Origin: Progne subis subis
Taxonomy: Eukaryota; Chordata; Aves; Passeriformes; Hirundinidae
Direction of reading: 5' to 3'
DNA: 64,000 nt
Assembly (NCBI GenBank): GCA_022316685.1
Contig: JAKJHU010000666.1
Span: 1-64,000, forward strand
The translations under genes were made by a program, and so were the position numbers. Numbering within the stretch: position 1 is the first letter of the stretch; each line of letters starts with the position of its first letter. The notes under the pieces were generated by a model. The model searched no databases. It had not been told where the DNA came from and saw only the letters and a list, made by a program, of their open reading frames with translations. Shown piece by piece: positions 32,651 through 44,699 of the stretch.

Positions 32651-35600
32651 AAGTGGTATCCTGGCTTTATGGTTGTGGGTTGGTTTTCTGTGCTGATGAG
32701 CATCAGGGAGAGGGCAGTCCTTTGGCACAGCCTGTGGTTTTGGGAAACTAGAAGTGGATCTTGGGTTATGGCCACCACATTACTACTGTAAGGCTACCAA
32801 AAACATAAAGAGACAAATCATTGCACAAAATCAGGGACCGCTGCTGCAGTGAGTGGAGAGAAGCCATTGTTAATGCGGGGTTATCACACAAAGTACATCT
32901 GCTGCTGCCCTCATGCATGCCCCAGTGCATGCAGCCAGTGACCCAAGTGTCTGAGAAACAGAGAGACAGTGTCTCAGAAACATCCAGGTACCTGAGCATA
33001 GATAAGGACAGCTTATGTAACCGGCAGCTGTGAAAGGAAAGGAAATGAGGGGTTCAGTGGTATTCAGCTTGAGCTTTGTAGAGAAGCTGAAACAGCAGTG
33101 CTGAGGTGGTTAAAGGACACATTAATCTGCCCTGCTACCTGTCACAGAGGAGGTGTAATCCACATCAAAGAGATGGCACCTGGACAACCCATGGGCTGTC
33201 AGCAGGCTCAGCTCTTGGGGCTGGGGAAGCTGGCTGTGCACCACATGTGTCGGCTCACAGATTATGCAAGGCAGTTGCAGAATATTACTAATTCACAGGT
33301 GTTCAGGGAGAAAAGCTGTGCCTGTGCTGCAAGAGATGATCTTTAAAGAAGCTGTTCAAGGACTTGTATGATTTGTATGAGAGAGGAGGAAATTTTTACT
33401 AGAAATGGTTGGTCTACGGCTTTGTTTCTCTTATTTAAGCAGTTTCCATAGCAAAATAAAATTCTGCAATGTACAGATTTCTGCCAGAAATTACTCAGAT
33501 TTGAAAAGTTTTGGCCCAAAATATTGACGAGAAATATTAATTTATTTTTTTTTTTTGGGTGTGTCATTTTATATTTACTTAAAATAGCAAACATAAAATT
33601 ATATACCACTTTGGATAGCATTATTGGGGGTGAGGGTTGTTTATTTTCTTTATTTATTTCCAGTTTGGAGTGCAAGGGTTTATCTGTTTCTCTGCACTGT
33701 GTTAGTGCCATGAATTTGACAGAGAAGATTCTACTTTTGACTTTGGAATCTAGAGAAAGAATCTAGAGTTGGAAGTAAAAACAAAATAAAACAAAAAAGT
33801 AAACCAAAATAAAGATCTAGTAAAGGACCCCTACGTCTGCTAATTATGTTTGTGTGTATATGTGTATTCATAATTTGGATTTTTAGAGAGAATTTCATGA
33901 GTGTGGTTCAGTGATGGAAATAACTAGGAGCGGGGAAGAAAATTATTTTAGGTTGACCAAAGCCATAAGCTGGTTTTCTTGCTAACAGGAGGAAAATGGG
34001 GTGTAATTTCAGATATACTGAAATATTTTATTTGCTTTGTATCACTGTTTTATTGCTTTATGATTTGCAGTTTGAGTAATTTTATTTACCCAGAGGTTAA
34101 TTTTGAAACTACCTGCTAGATTTGATGACCAAAATAGTGTTCCCCAGCCCCTATGCTGCTCCTTCCTTTGGATTCAGCAGCCCCCTTAAGAGAATGGAAA
34201 GCACAGCTAGGGCTCCACGGAGCAGCAGTGGTATGAACTGAGCACACTGCATTTATTCAGTATTGCCTGTGGTGCCTCAGGAAGAGACTGCATTTGTCCC
34301 TACAGAAAAAGGACCACCAAAGGCAGATATTCCTGCCACTCTAACAGCTCTTGAAACAGAAGATTGAGGCACTCTGTTTTTTTAATAAAACCCGTAACAA
34401 TCTTGTTGCTGAAGCATGATATCAGACATCACTTCAAATCACCATAGGAGTACTTCATAAGTTATTCGCATGAAGAAATATTAATGTCAGTCAGAACAAA
34501 GAACAACATAAAGAGAACCTGACTGGAATGGCAAAACAAGAGTAAATAACATGAATCTCATTGTCATTCTGCTGTTTTTGTTCTCTAAATAAGAATATTT
34601 GGGTCAAAGAAATGGTATATAAACTTGCTGACATTTTTTAATACCAGTAGCTCTGCATCTCCTGGCATAGCAATCTGTATTTTCCAGTACATAATGACCT
34701 GCAATGAATCTGCAGTCATTTTTCCAATCAAATGCTCATGTCTTTGAAATCAACACCAGTGGGGTGCTCAAAGGAAAAAAAAAACCATCTCTTACTACAT
34801 CAATTAATCCATTTCAAGAAGGAGCTCATTCTGTAATGTCTTGCAGCCCAGCAGCTCTATAAGCATTCTTTCAGTGTTGAAAAATAATTTAATTATCAGA
34901 TGACTGATGTTTGAGAATTACTAACAATAGTTTTAATTAATAGTTGACGTAAACTGTATTCCATCTCAGTTTAGAGAAAATTAAATTAGGGATGGATGTT
35001 AGTACAACCCTGGTGATCTGGAGATAGATCAATAGTTCTGATAAGTTGTTCATCATGACTGAGATGTGTATTACTCACCCATGTCCAGGATGGCATCAAC
35101 ACCCACATCATCATTACCCTCACTTACCCTGTTGAACAGTGAAGGGGTGTTTGCTTTGAAACAATTGTGTTGCTGGTTGCCAAAGTCCTGGAAGCAGCTG
35201 AATGTCCACGATGTCTGTACCCTCCTAGGACAGCACTTTCTGTCTCATCTCAGCTGCCTGGTGCAGCATTGCAGGGAGTGACAGCCAAAGGGGAGAATAT
35301 TCTGCTTTTCTCAGGACAGTGTGGCATTGGTGATGTTGATGATACACATACAGGGACTGACTTTTTCATTGTAGACTTCAGCATTAGCAGCAAGGAAATT
35401 TCTGACAAAATTTGTGTTTTTCTTCCCTAAGCATTTTTCAAAGTTCATTTCTGATACTAGAAGTAGCTACTTGACTTGTGTTTTAGGACAGACTGGTTTT
35501 TTGTTTGCTTTAAGTCTTTATTTGCTTACCACACATCACCTTGGCTAACGTAAAAGTCTCCTTAAGTCATTACTTCTTGGGAATCTAACTTCTTCATAAC

Positions 35601-38530
35601 ACTTTCTTAATGTTGCCATCCTTTTATAATGGTAAGGCTTCATTTATCTTAAGAGGAATTACTCCCTTGGCTTCATTTATACAGTGGAGAAAATATCTGC
35701 TGCTGTCAGAGACTCAGTGTGATGGATGTATCTCACATTAAGTCATGAAAGATGACTTAATCTGGTCCAAAGTTATTCATGGGGTTCTTGGCTGAATAAC
35801 TCAATGAAATGGTTTCACAGTCCTAAAATGCACTCACCTGTTTGCAGGAGAGCACATGTTTGGTTGAGTTATTCCTCTTATGGGGCAAGAAAATTGGCTT
35901 CCAAGTGTGAGCAATGTAAGTTCCAAAGACAGGAGTACTTTAAAAAACTGTAATTCAAAATAACAGAATGATTTATTGAGTGAGAGGCTACTTTTCATTA
36001 TTCTTTTGATATGTATTTTCTGGTTTCAAAAAATTTCTGTTGAGATCGTGCTGATTCCTGGTTCTAAGATGTTTGCGCTGGTATAGAGGGCTAGCAAAAC
36101 AGCTGTTCAGCTTTAAATCCCATTACACAGGTCTCATACTAAATTTTAACATGAAGGGCATGGAGGGCACACTGGCTGTTTGCAATGATGTGAGGTAGAA
36201 TGATTTTTTTAAAAAATATTACTGTATTGTGGAACAACAAAAAGCAATAATTTTAAAATTACCATTCCTCTTCCTTGTTATTCAAAATAGGGATGAATAG
36301 CCATAGCAAAATTCTGACTATTATTGCTTGTAGAATTTCATTTCATTTGATCTTCAGCAGAAGCCAGTCAGCAATGCACGTAATTTAAAAATAAATTAAA
36401 TGAGGAAGTTTATTTATTTGTCTCTATTATAAAGCATTCAACAAGGGAAATAGAAATCAGGAATAAAATCTACAGTATTTTCCAGGAAGAGGTGAGTGTC
36501 AGTCAATGGTACGTTAATCAGAACAGCACAATGGAGAACATCATCAGAAGGAACACAGAAAGAGCACTTTTTTAAGTAAAGCTCATTACAGGACAGAAGA
36601 GCACATTTTGAGATTTGTGCACCATGTGCCCCAGTGAAATGGCAGTATCAGTGCCTGTATGAGTTTTACTGGCATTCAATGGCTTCAAGAGCAGAGAGAG
36701 ATGAAGGAGATCAGGATACTCAAGTCCTCCCAGACTTCAGGCTAGCATTGGTTTTTTATGTGGTGCTTTGTCCCTCGTTGTCTCCTTTGTGATCTTGTAA
36801 TGGAAAAAAACATTTTTTCTCTCCTCTGTCCACACCCTTTGCCCTCAAGCAGATATATGAGATGTGCAGTTCAGGACTCAAAGCAGTCATGTCCATTTCC
36901 TTCATCCTCCTCAACAGCATTTTATGTACCAGAACTTCCAGACTTTTTTCTGCTTTAAATGAATACTTCAATATGACTATCCAAGCTGTGCAGCTGTTTT
37001 GGGGTTTGTTTCCTTACAGGTCCTCAGTAGCAAAGTGTTGAACAGCCTGGCTGCCAGGCATCAGATCCTTTTCAGGTTTGTTCCCAGCTTAGCTATAGAC
37101 AGGAGGAGTCTGGTGTTCACTGACCATCTTGCTTGGATATTCAGCCTTCCAGCCTTGGCCTTCCTTAATACACTGATTTTCTCAATTCTGATTTACCTTT
37201 GTCTCTTACAGTTTTGGTTCCATCTACCTATGATTACAAGAAAGAGGAACCTAAAATTTTCTCAGTCATTGCATCAGGTTAGAAAAGTGAACTGAGTTTA
37301 CTGGAAAATATAATTTAAGGCATTCTTGGCAGCAGTTGCGCCTTTTGAGCTTGTGGGGTTTTTTGTGAGTTTTTGGTTGGTTGGTTGGTTGGTTGGTTGG
37401 TTGTAGTTGTTGTTGTTTAACCTTAAGAGCGTCAGTGAGAGACTCAAAGTTTCTCTCCAAGTTTTTGTTCAAGCCATTGATTCAAGACTGGTAGCTTTTT
37501 TTTTTAAAAAAAAAAAAATTGCTTTTAAGCCTTCAAACAGCTCTTCTGTTGCAAGGTTTTGTTGATAAGCTGTTAAGCACAGTGGGTAATGGAAGTATTT
37601 CAGTTCAGGTGAATGACAAGTAGAAATGGGAAACTAATTTTCAGGACTTCTCTCTCCCTCTGAATTATTGTAGCAGAAGCAGTTCATGCCCTGTTTTATC
37701 AGTTTGCTGTAAACAATGGTGAACATTTGAGCAGTGACAGCCTGCAAACACAGCTGAAGTGCTGGGAGGACGTAGGTCTTGGGCTGAAAGTTGTGCAAAA
37801 CTCCGCATTTAATGTATGCACACTATATCCTTGTTTGACAAGTATTAATTATGTCAGAGCTGGGATTTCAGTGGAGGTGAGAAGGTAAAGTGGGGGTAGA
37901 GAAGGAAGGGAATGGAATGGTGTTAAAGGTAGTGGTTTTGAGACCATCAGTTTTTTTTGGCAATGACAGAATGTTATGGTTATGAGAGTTGGTCTCTATA
38001 CCTTCCAGGCTGAGAATGGATTACCCCCAAAATGGTCCTGGGGTGCATGAGGATAAATAGATAAAGTCAATTACGATTTTATTTCGAGTCTTGCATCTAG
38101 GGGTATATACCGGAAATACTTATATTTCCAGTACTCATTACAAAGGATGTCCTTCACCATTGACCAGAACAATTGCTAGCCCTATTAAGGCTGTATATGA
38201 AAAGTGCTTTTCTATTTCAGACAAAACATCTCAGGAAATGGAAAAATCAAATGTTTACTGACTCACTCATTCTTATGTGTTGTAGCAGTCCTATATTTGC
38301 TCTGAAAGATAACTTCACAATTTGAAAAACTGGCTGCAATAAAACTGTTTGCCAAAATTAAAAGCATCAAATCAGAAAGCCTTTCCAGAGTGGAGCAAGC
38401 TCAAACAATTTAGTGACTCGTGCATATATTAACACAGAATGTCATATCTCTAAACCAACCCTATACTGCATAACTCTTATGCCAGGATTATGGCCATGCA
38501 GCTTCTTTATTGGTGTGCCTGCAACACTTA
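32651..38530. other. Gene-poor, AT-rich stretch
   Basis: Nearly 6 kb without recognisable exons or RNA genes. It holds a (TTGG)n repeat at 37,375-37,401 and a T/A homopolymer pair near 37,497-37,519. Confidence 0.45.
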
Positions 38531-38535
38531 CAGCT

Positions 38536-39942
38536 TGTCTTGGATTGGAAAGATATGTGTCTGCTAGGGAAGGCAAGAGCCTCCCTTGGAATGGAGAATG
38601 TAACCCCCCTCCCTCCGAATTATTATAATTTTGAAATTAAGGGGCTCTCAGGCAAAGATATGAGAATAGGAACAGTTCTTTACCAGTATGTGTAATAAGG
38701 CAAACAAACAACAATAACTATAGCATTAACAACAAACAGATCTAGTATCCTTGTGATGGCCTTCTCCGCTGAGACGGGAAGGGATGCAGGAGAGGCTTTG
38801 CTTCCCCAAACCCTGGGGCAGTCTGATTCCCATGCCTCTGCAGGACTCTGAGGAGCAGAGGCAGGAATGAGCAGAAATCCCAGACTGGTGGATGAGAGGT
38901 AGCAGGAAGTCCGAGGTGGTAGCTGGAACTGCTGGGATGTCCCGGCAGGGGAGGGGAAGCAGGGCTACAACTTAGAGCAATGCCAAAGAAGCAGCGGGGT
39001 CAGGACAGCAGAGGCACGGTTCCTAGCAGGGAAGATGTGAAAAATGCCAATCACTTGTTTTAAAAATTTATAAGTTTAATACTAATAAAATGGTTATAAA
39101 AATAGTAATAGAATGAGAGTAATAAAAAATTGAACAATTAGGGTTAGGACAATACAAGACAATAAAAACAAAGTAACAGACATCTGGGTGCCTTTCTGGG
39201 GAAAAAAGCACCAAAAAAAGAACCCTGTTAACAGAGGATTTTCTCTTAAAAGCAATAGCCAGTTGAATATTCATACATCTCATACATGATGCTTAAATTC
39301 CATTCAAACAAAGAATTCTCTCTGGACAGTGTCACTTTTTTCTTATGGCGTCTTCAAGGCTGAGCGAGGCAGGAGAAGTTGGTCTCTTCTGATAAGGAAG
39401 TAATAAATTCATTTTCTCTGAAAGGTTTACCTTTTTCTGTGGCTGCTATCTCTTTGTGAGTATCCCCCTTCCTCTCTTAAAAAAATACATAATTTCTATT
39501 TTAACTACAAAAACTACATTTTCCATGCTATCGAAATATTAATACAGCATTACTAATCAATACAACACAATACATATAGTAAATATCTTGTGTAGAGCCA
39601 TATAATATGCACTTTTCACAGAAGGAAAAGGTGAGCTCAGAATTTCTGGTCAAGTAGGTCCCTAGGACTGGACTTTGGTGGTGACAGTAAATTCTCCCTG
39701 CAGTAAGCAGCAGCTTGACCCTCCTCCTTCTGAAGCTGAGAGTGAGAGAGAGCAGCTGCGTCCAGCCCCATCCTTTACCTGCCCCTCAAAATATCATGGT
39801 AGGTCTCCCCTCGGAGAGAAACTATGCTGCACTCCTCTCCCCATCTTAGCTTAAGTACCCGTAAGTACTCAGAAGTTAGTTTCCTAGCAGCTCATGGGAA
39901 AAAATTCTAAAAGTAAAAAAGAAAGAAATCCAACTCCCGACA
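38536..39942 (-). repeat. Solo LTR of the outer-provirus family, interrupted
   Basis: It starts TGTCTTGGATTGG and ends CTCCCGACA on the plus strand, flanked by CAGCT at 38,531-38,535 and 39,943-39,947. The first 200 bp align with 11,566-11,780. A second LTR (39,036-39,620) splits it. Without that insert it is about 0.82 kb. It is a solo LTR left by recombination between the two LTRs of a provirus. Confidence 0.85.
39036..39620. repeat. LTR inserted in the solo LTR
   Basis: 585 bp with inverted ends TGTGAAAA / TTTTCACA. It is flanked by GAAGA (39,031-39,035) and GAAGG (39,621-39,625), a 5-bp duplication with one mismatch. It is AT-rich and belongs to a different family from the surrounding LTR. 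Orientation could not be settled. Confidence 0.75.
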
Positions 39943-39947
39943 CAGCT

Positions 39948-40765
39948 CAACTCTGCCAGTGCTCTTGGAACACGCTCTTGGTTTCACCTCCTATGCAAGC
40001 AGGCAGGGAGTTTCCTTTGTTTGTGTTCTAAACACAGTAATACATGTCTTGTCTCAGGAACATCCTCTAGAAAGGTATCTGAGCTTTCAAAGTATCCTCC
40101 AGAGAAGCACACATTTCTTTTCCTCTCTGCGTGCATGCAGCTCACGGCACTGATCTGCTGAAAATGCCCTGGTTCATTGCAGGCAGTGGAGCACATAGCA
40201 GAAGATGGTTCATATCTCATGTGAAGGGTGAAATATATCCCTACACACATAGCCTAGGTTTTGTGTACTGCATGGCATTAAGTGGATTATGTGGGATGGA
40301 ATTAGGCCAATAGAAAAATAATTGTGTTTTCCTCTGATTTCTGATTTGCTCAGGTTAAGCAGTGATTAATGCAGGCACTCAAACTCTTTCTAATGGTTGT
40401 GTTACTTAAAAAAAAGCTAATTTTTCAGAAATCTTCATTATGATGATAAAACTTGCTGCTCCCATCCTGGCTGTTGTTACAGACCTGAAAAAGAAATAGG
40501 AACAAAAAGTAAATGGCAAATAAAGTCTGTGTGTATCCACTTTTGTGTTACATTATAGTTCTTTTGACATCAGCTCGTTCACATTTGGAGAAACTATGCT
40601 GCAAGAGACTTTCAGACCACCTTTCCCCTTTACTGTTGCTATGGTTTTTTTTTAGAATTTACTAGATCTTTGGTTCTCTTGAACTTACTGGCAAAGTGTC
40701 TACTGATTCATTGATGTTAGGGTTTGACCCACAATATTTACAAGTGCTCCCCTCCCCTCATATAT
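39948..40765. other. Non-coding, no feature seen
   Basis: No recognisable gene or repeat. Confidence 0.45.
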
Positions 40766-40975
40766 AGAATCATAAATCATTAAGGCTGAAAACTACATCT
40801 ACCACTAAACCATGCCCCTAAGCATCACATCTACATGTCTTTTGAACACTTCCAGGGACAGTGATTCCACCACTTCCCTGATCAGCCTGTTCCCGTGCTT
40901 GACAATTAAGAAAATTTTCCTAATACCCAACCTAAATCTCATCTCCCCTGGAACAACTTAAGTTTTATCTTACTT
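40766..40975 (-). repeat. CR1 LINE 3' fragment
   Basis: 'TAGAATCATAAATCATTAAG', 'cttccagggacagtgattcc' and 'gatcagcctgttcccgtgc' match the reverse complement of CR1. Confidence 0.8.
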
Positions 40976-41192
40976 AACATGAAAAAGGCTAATGCCTAAA
41001 ATAAATAATTAAATCAATTTACTATCTTGCCTTGATTTCAAATGTTTCCAGGAGACATTTTCACAGTACAATTCATTTAAAGGCACATATGCTGTGCATG
41101 CTGACAAACAATGAACACCAATTTATCAAGGCATTTCTCTTCCAGCCAGATGTGTGTTTGGCTCTTTTGAGTCAGCCCTCAGTGCATGCTCA

Positions 41193-41194
<2 letters not shown>

Positions 41195-41248
<54 letters not shown>

Positions 41249-41421
41249 CTTTTTTTCTTTTTTTTTCCTGTCACCTTCCACTCTGCTTTGCTACTGTTGT
41301 CTCCTGTCCTTACAATCTTATGGAAAGACAACTCAAATTAGCTTCTCTGCACAAAAACAAAACAACAACAACAAAAAAACCCAAATAAACAAACAAACAC
41401 ACACCCCCCCCCCCCCCCCCC
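41195..41421. repeat. Long T tract and C tract
   Basis: An uninterrupted run of about 54 T (41,195-41,248), extended by T-rich sequence to 41,266, is followed by A-rich CAAA repeats and a run of 18 C (41,404-41,421). Lengths of such runs are unreliable in assemblies. Confidence 0.9.
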
Positions 41422-42264
41422 AACAAAACAAAACACCTCGAAGCTTTGCGGAATGTGTAGCATCACAATGAAGAGCTGCTAACACCAAGTGACTTCTTCA
41501 GGAAGTTTTACTTCTTGGTGGTTTGGCCAGAAAGCAAGTGCTGGGGATATAAATTAGGTTGATAGAAGTAGAAAGGGTGGGTACTAGGATGCATTTAGGT
41601 CATGAATCTGCATGTCGAGGGATTAGGAAGAGGCTGTAGATAAGTTTATTATCCTGCAGTTTGCTATCACCCACTGAGCACCTGGAGGCTGCTGCTGTCA
41701 GGTGGGATATTGAGTGTGACCCACGGAGTGTGGCTGCTCTGATGCTTTTATACCAGTCCCAGTATTGGTGGTTGGAAGAGCAGTTTATCTGTTTCTAAAT
41801 GGGTACAGATCAGGCGTCTGAGCTGCTCATATTTCCAGTGACTACTTGCTTTGTAATCATAATCCTGGGTAGATCAATCCTTAGAAGATCAATCCTAATA
41901 CTGTCTTTTCAGAGCTTGAAGAGGCTGAGGTGGGCTCTACAAGAGATATGTGTTGTTTAGATGCAGATGCAAAAGGAGAGACTGGATAAAAGAATTACAG
42001 TGCTTTCAACAAAAGCAGTGGAAATGTAACAGAGAAATTTTTCTGAGGAATCGTGTTTTTATCATGGCTTAGACCATAGTACAGGCTGCTGTATCCCTCA
42101 GGGGTCCAGATAATATAAGGAAAATTAGCCTAGAAACAAAAAGCACTTAAAATTTTTAGTCTCGTTTTGCTACCCATTTATTACTATTGCAGCACAGCTG
42201 AGTTTGTAATGAGATATGCCAATTATAGAAGTTTTCTTTCTCAAAACTGGGGAAAAATATTTTT
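41422..42264. other. Non-coding, no feature seen
   Basis: No recognisable gene or repeat before the LTR at 42,270. Confidence 0.45.
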
Positions 42265-42269
42265 GAGGT

Positions 42270-43003
42270 TGTCTTGGGTTGCAATATGTAATCAGAAATG
42301 TATATTCTATTTGCCATCTGTTGAAGCCAGTTGGAGAGATGTTTTTCCTTATCTCTTATATAACCTATTCCTCATAACTCCAGGAGGGGGAGGGGCCAGC
42401 TCTTTTGTTAATAGGCCAGCTGTTAGAACCAGGTGGGGTTAAAACCAGGTAGTGTTCTTATCACTTCGAGGACCCATCCTCTCTCCAGGGGGATATCTTC
42501 TGTAATGGGCCATTAAGGCTCACCATATGACTAATAAAACTACATCGTTTCATTGTGAGATGCTCCACCCAGTGGGAGGAGCCAAGCATTCCTAACTGAA
42601 TAAAAAGTGAGATTTAAAACACAAGAATATCCTGTTTTTCCTCTGGATTCTGAGAGGAAGACTGGACCCTTCTACAGGATTATTACTCCAACAGAACAAC
42701 CTCCCTTACTCCAGGAGGACTTATTTTGGACTGCTCCCAACACCCTGACCAACAGGGTGTCAGATCATATTCTAACTCTGTCAGGGTTTCTAGGATTTTT
42801 TCTTTTTGTTTGCTTGGGGTTTCTTTGTACTACTACATTTATATTTTTTTAATATTCCTAGTAAAGAACTGTTATACCTATTCCCATATCTTTGCCTGAA
42901 AGCCCCCTTAATTTCAAAATTAAAATAATTTGGAGAGAGGGGGTTTCATTCCAAGAAAGCTCCAGCTTTCTCTGGCAGACACCTGTCTTCCCAAACCAAG
43001 ACA
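42270..43003 (+). repeat. Solo LTR of the outer-provirus family
   Basis: 734 bp, starts TGTCTTGGGTTGC and ends CCAAACCAAGACA. GAGGT flanks both sides (42,265-42,269 and 43,004-43,008). The last 170 bp carry the family signature in sense orientation: 'TAAAGAACTGTTAT', 'CCATATCTTTGCCTGAAA' and 'GCAGACACCTGTCTT'. Its first part is unlike the other copies. Confidence 0.85.
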
Positions 43004-43008
43004 GAGGT

Positions 43009-44461
43009 CAATTGCCTTGTCTTTTTTTTCTTTCTTAATAAGAAGCTATAATCCTTTTTAAAATGGTTTTGAAAAGAGGTTTTGAGGAAAGAACAGTTAT
43101 CATGGCCAAGAAGGAAAGTATTTCTAGAAAGCCAACTTTAATATTCTTCTAATGCACATGTTTTTAAATCCAGCACATGAAACTGAAAGGCAGTTCCCCT
43201 CTGTGCATGAGGAAATAGAAGAATTTGAAAATTCAGAAAAAAAAAATGTTACTATGAGAAAGTATATGAAATTATCTGAAATAAGTTCATGTGCCATGCA
43301 TTCTTCTCTTGTAGATTTTGTTTAATGTGGAGGTGTGTTCATAAGTAGCAGGCTTCCTGTTCACCAAAAGGCTGTTATATATAATTGACGAGTGCCATCC
43401 CTCTCTTCACATGAGCACAGACTTCAAGTGGAATATTAACTAGTGTCACTTAAATTGGTTCTCTTCTGGAGGGTCTGTAGTCCTTGGGTAAAAGGTGGGA
43501 GAATATCTTGGCACTCCAATGTTTTTTGTCATCTCTGCCATTCCCTGTGAGGATGTGTTTTCCTTTTTTGTTGGAAAACCTGTTCTTTGACCTGTACAGC
43601 TGCCTCAACAGGAGTAGCTGTGAGTGCTGTTTTCTCCTGCCAGTCCCAATCTACCTTCTACATCCACAGTTGTACACAAGCCCAGCAGGAGATGCCAGGC
43701 CAGGCTCTGCTGACACTTGCATCTCTGTGAAAGCTTGTGAAGAAAAGCAGAACTTAGCCCTGTGGCTTCTCTGATGGAATCCACTTGTCTGTGCCATGGG
43801 ATTAATTTTGTCTCTGCTAAAAACTCACCCTTGAAACGTCTCTGCAGTTACCTTCTACCCCCTGACTTAGACTCCCTGGAAAAGCATCAAAGTTAACCTC
43901 TTCCATCCTTCTGACTTCACAGTGTACATTTATTTGCATTGGCCGTCTTTTGCAGTGATACCAAAGCCAATGTCTACAGCACATCTTGCTCATGCTGTGA
44001 AACATTTCCGTTTCATCACAGTCACAGTGGAGTGGTCTATAGCAGTCAGGCAAAGCAAAGTCTGAGTGCCCTTTTCTTCCCTAAATGCAAAAGAGGGAAT
44101 GATGCACCAGTGGCGACTGTTTTGGTGATGTGTAGCTACCTCTCTGTGATGAGTAGCAGTGCTTCTTCACCCTTCTTGTCTCCCCTAAAAATGTTTCATA
44201 GGAAATACTCCCTCAGCCACCCAGACACTTAGAGGTGAGTTCAGTTTTAGAAATGCAGTTTTTCAAAGCAATCAGTTTTCTCAGTTAAGGTTTTAATTAA
44301 TTTCAGTGTGCTTGATTAATCTTAGAGACGGAGTAATACACAGGAGTAGATTTTACTGTTAGCCCCTTCTTCTCATTGGTATTACTGCGTTTTGGTCCTG
44401 TGACCACTAATCCAGTCAAAGTATTTTGAGAGAAAAAGGCTCCTGTTTCACCCCAGCCTTG
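43009..44461. other. Non-coding, no feature seen
   Basis: No recognisable exon, RNA gene or repeat. Confidence 0.45.
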
Positions 44462-44695
44462 CTACCTTCATAGTCAAGAATGTCTTTCCAATATCTAAAC
44501 CTGTCTTCTTTCAGTCTGAAGTCATTGCCCCTTGTCCTGTCACTCCATGCCCTTAGAAATCCCTCTCCAGCCCTTTTCTAGCCCCTTTCAGTACTAGGAG
44601 GTGCTCTTAAGTTCTAACCTTCTTTTGTCCAGGCTGAACAATCCCAATTCTTTCAGTCTTCCCTTTTCTTTCTGGCTAGCTTTCCTGTTTGAGAG
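44462..44695 (-). repeat. CR1 LINE internal-3' fragment
   Basis: 'TTTCAGTCTGAAGTCATTGC', 'cccttgtcctgtcactcc' and 'gtccaggctgaacaatccca' match the CR1 3' part in reverse orientation, upstream of the terminal segment seen in other copies. Confidence 0.85.
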
Positions 44696-44699
44696 TGAT

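Noticed and set aside
41032..41471. Frames with poly-Phe or poly-Lys
   Set aside because: They arise from reading the T tract at 41,195-41,266 and have no coding value.
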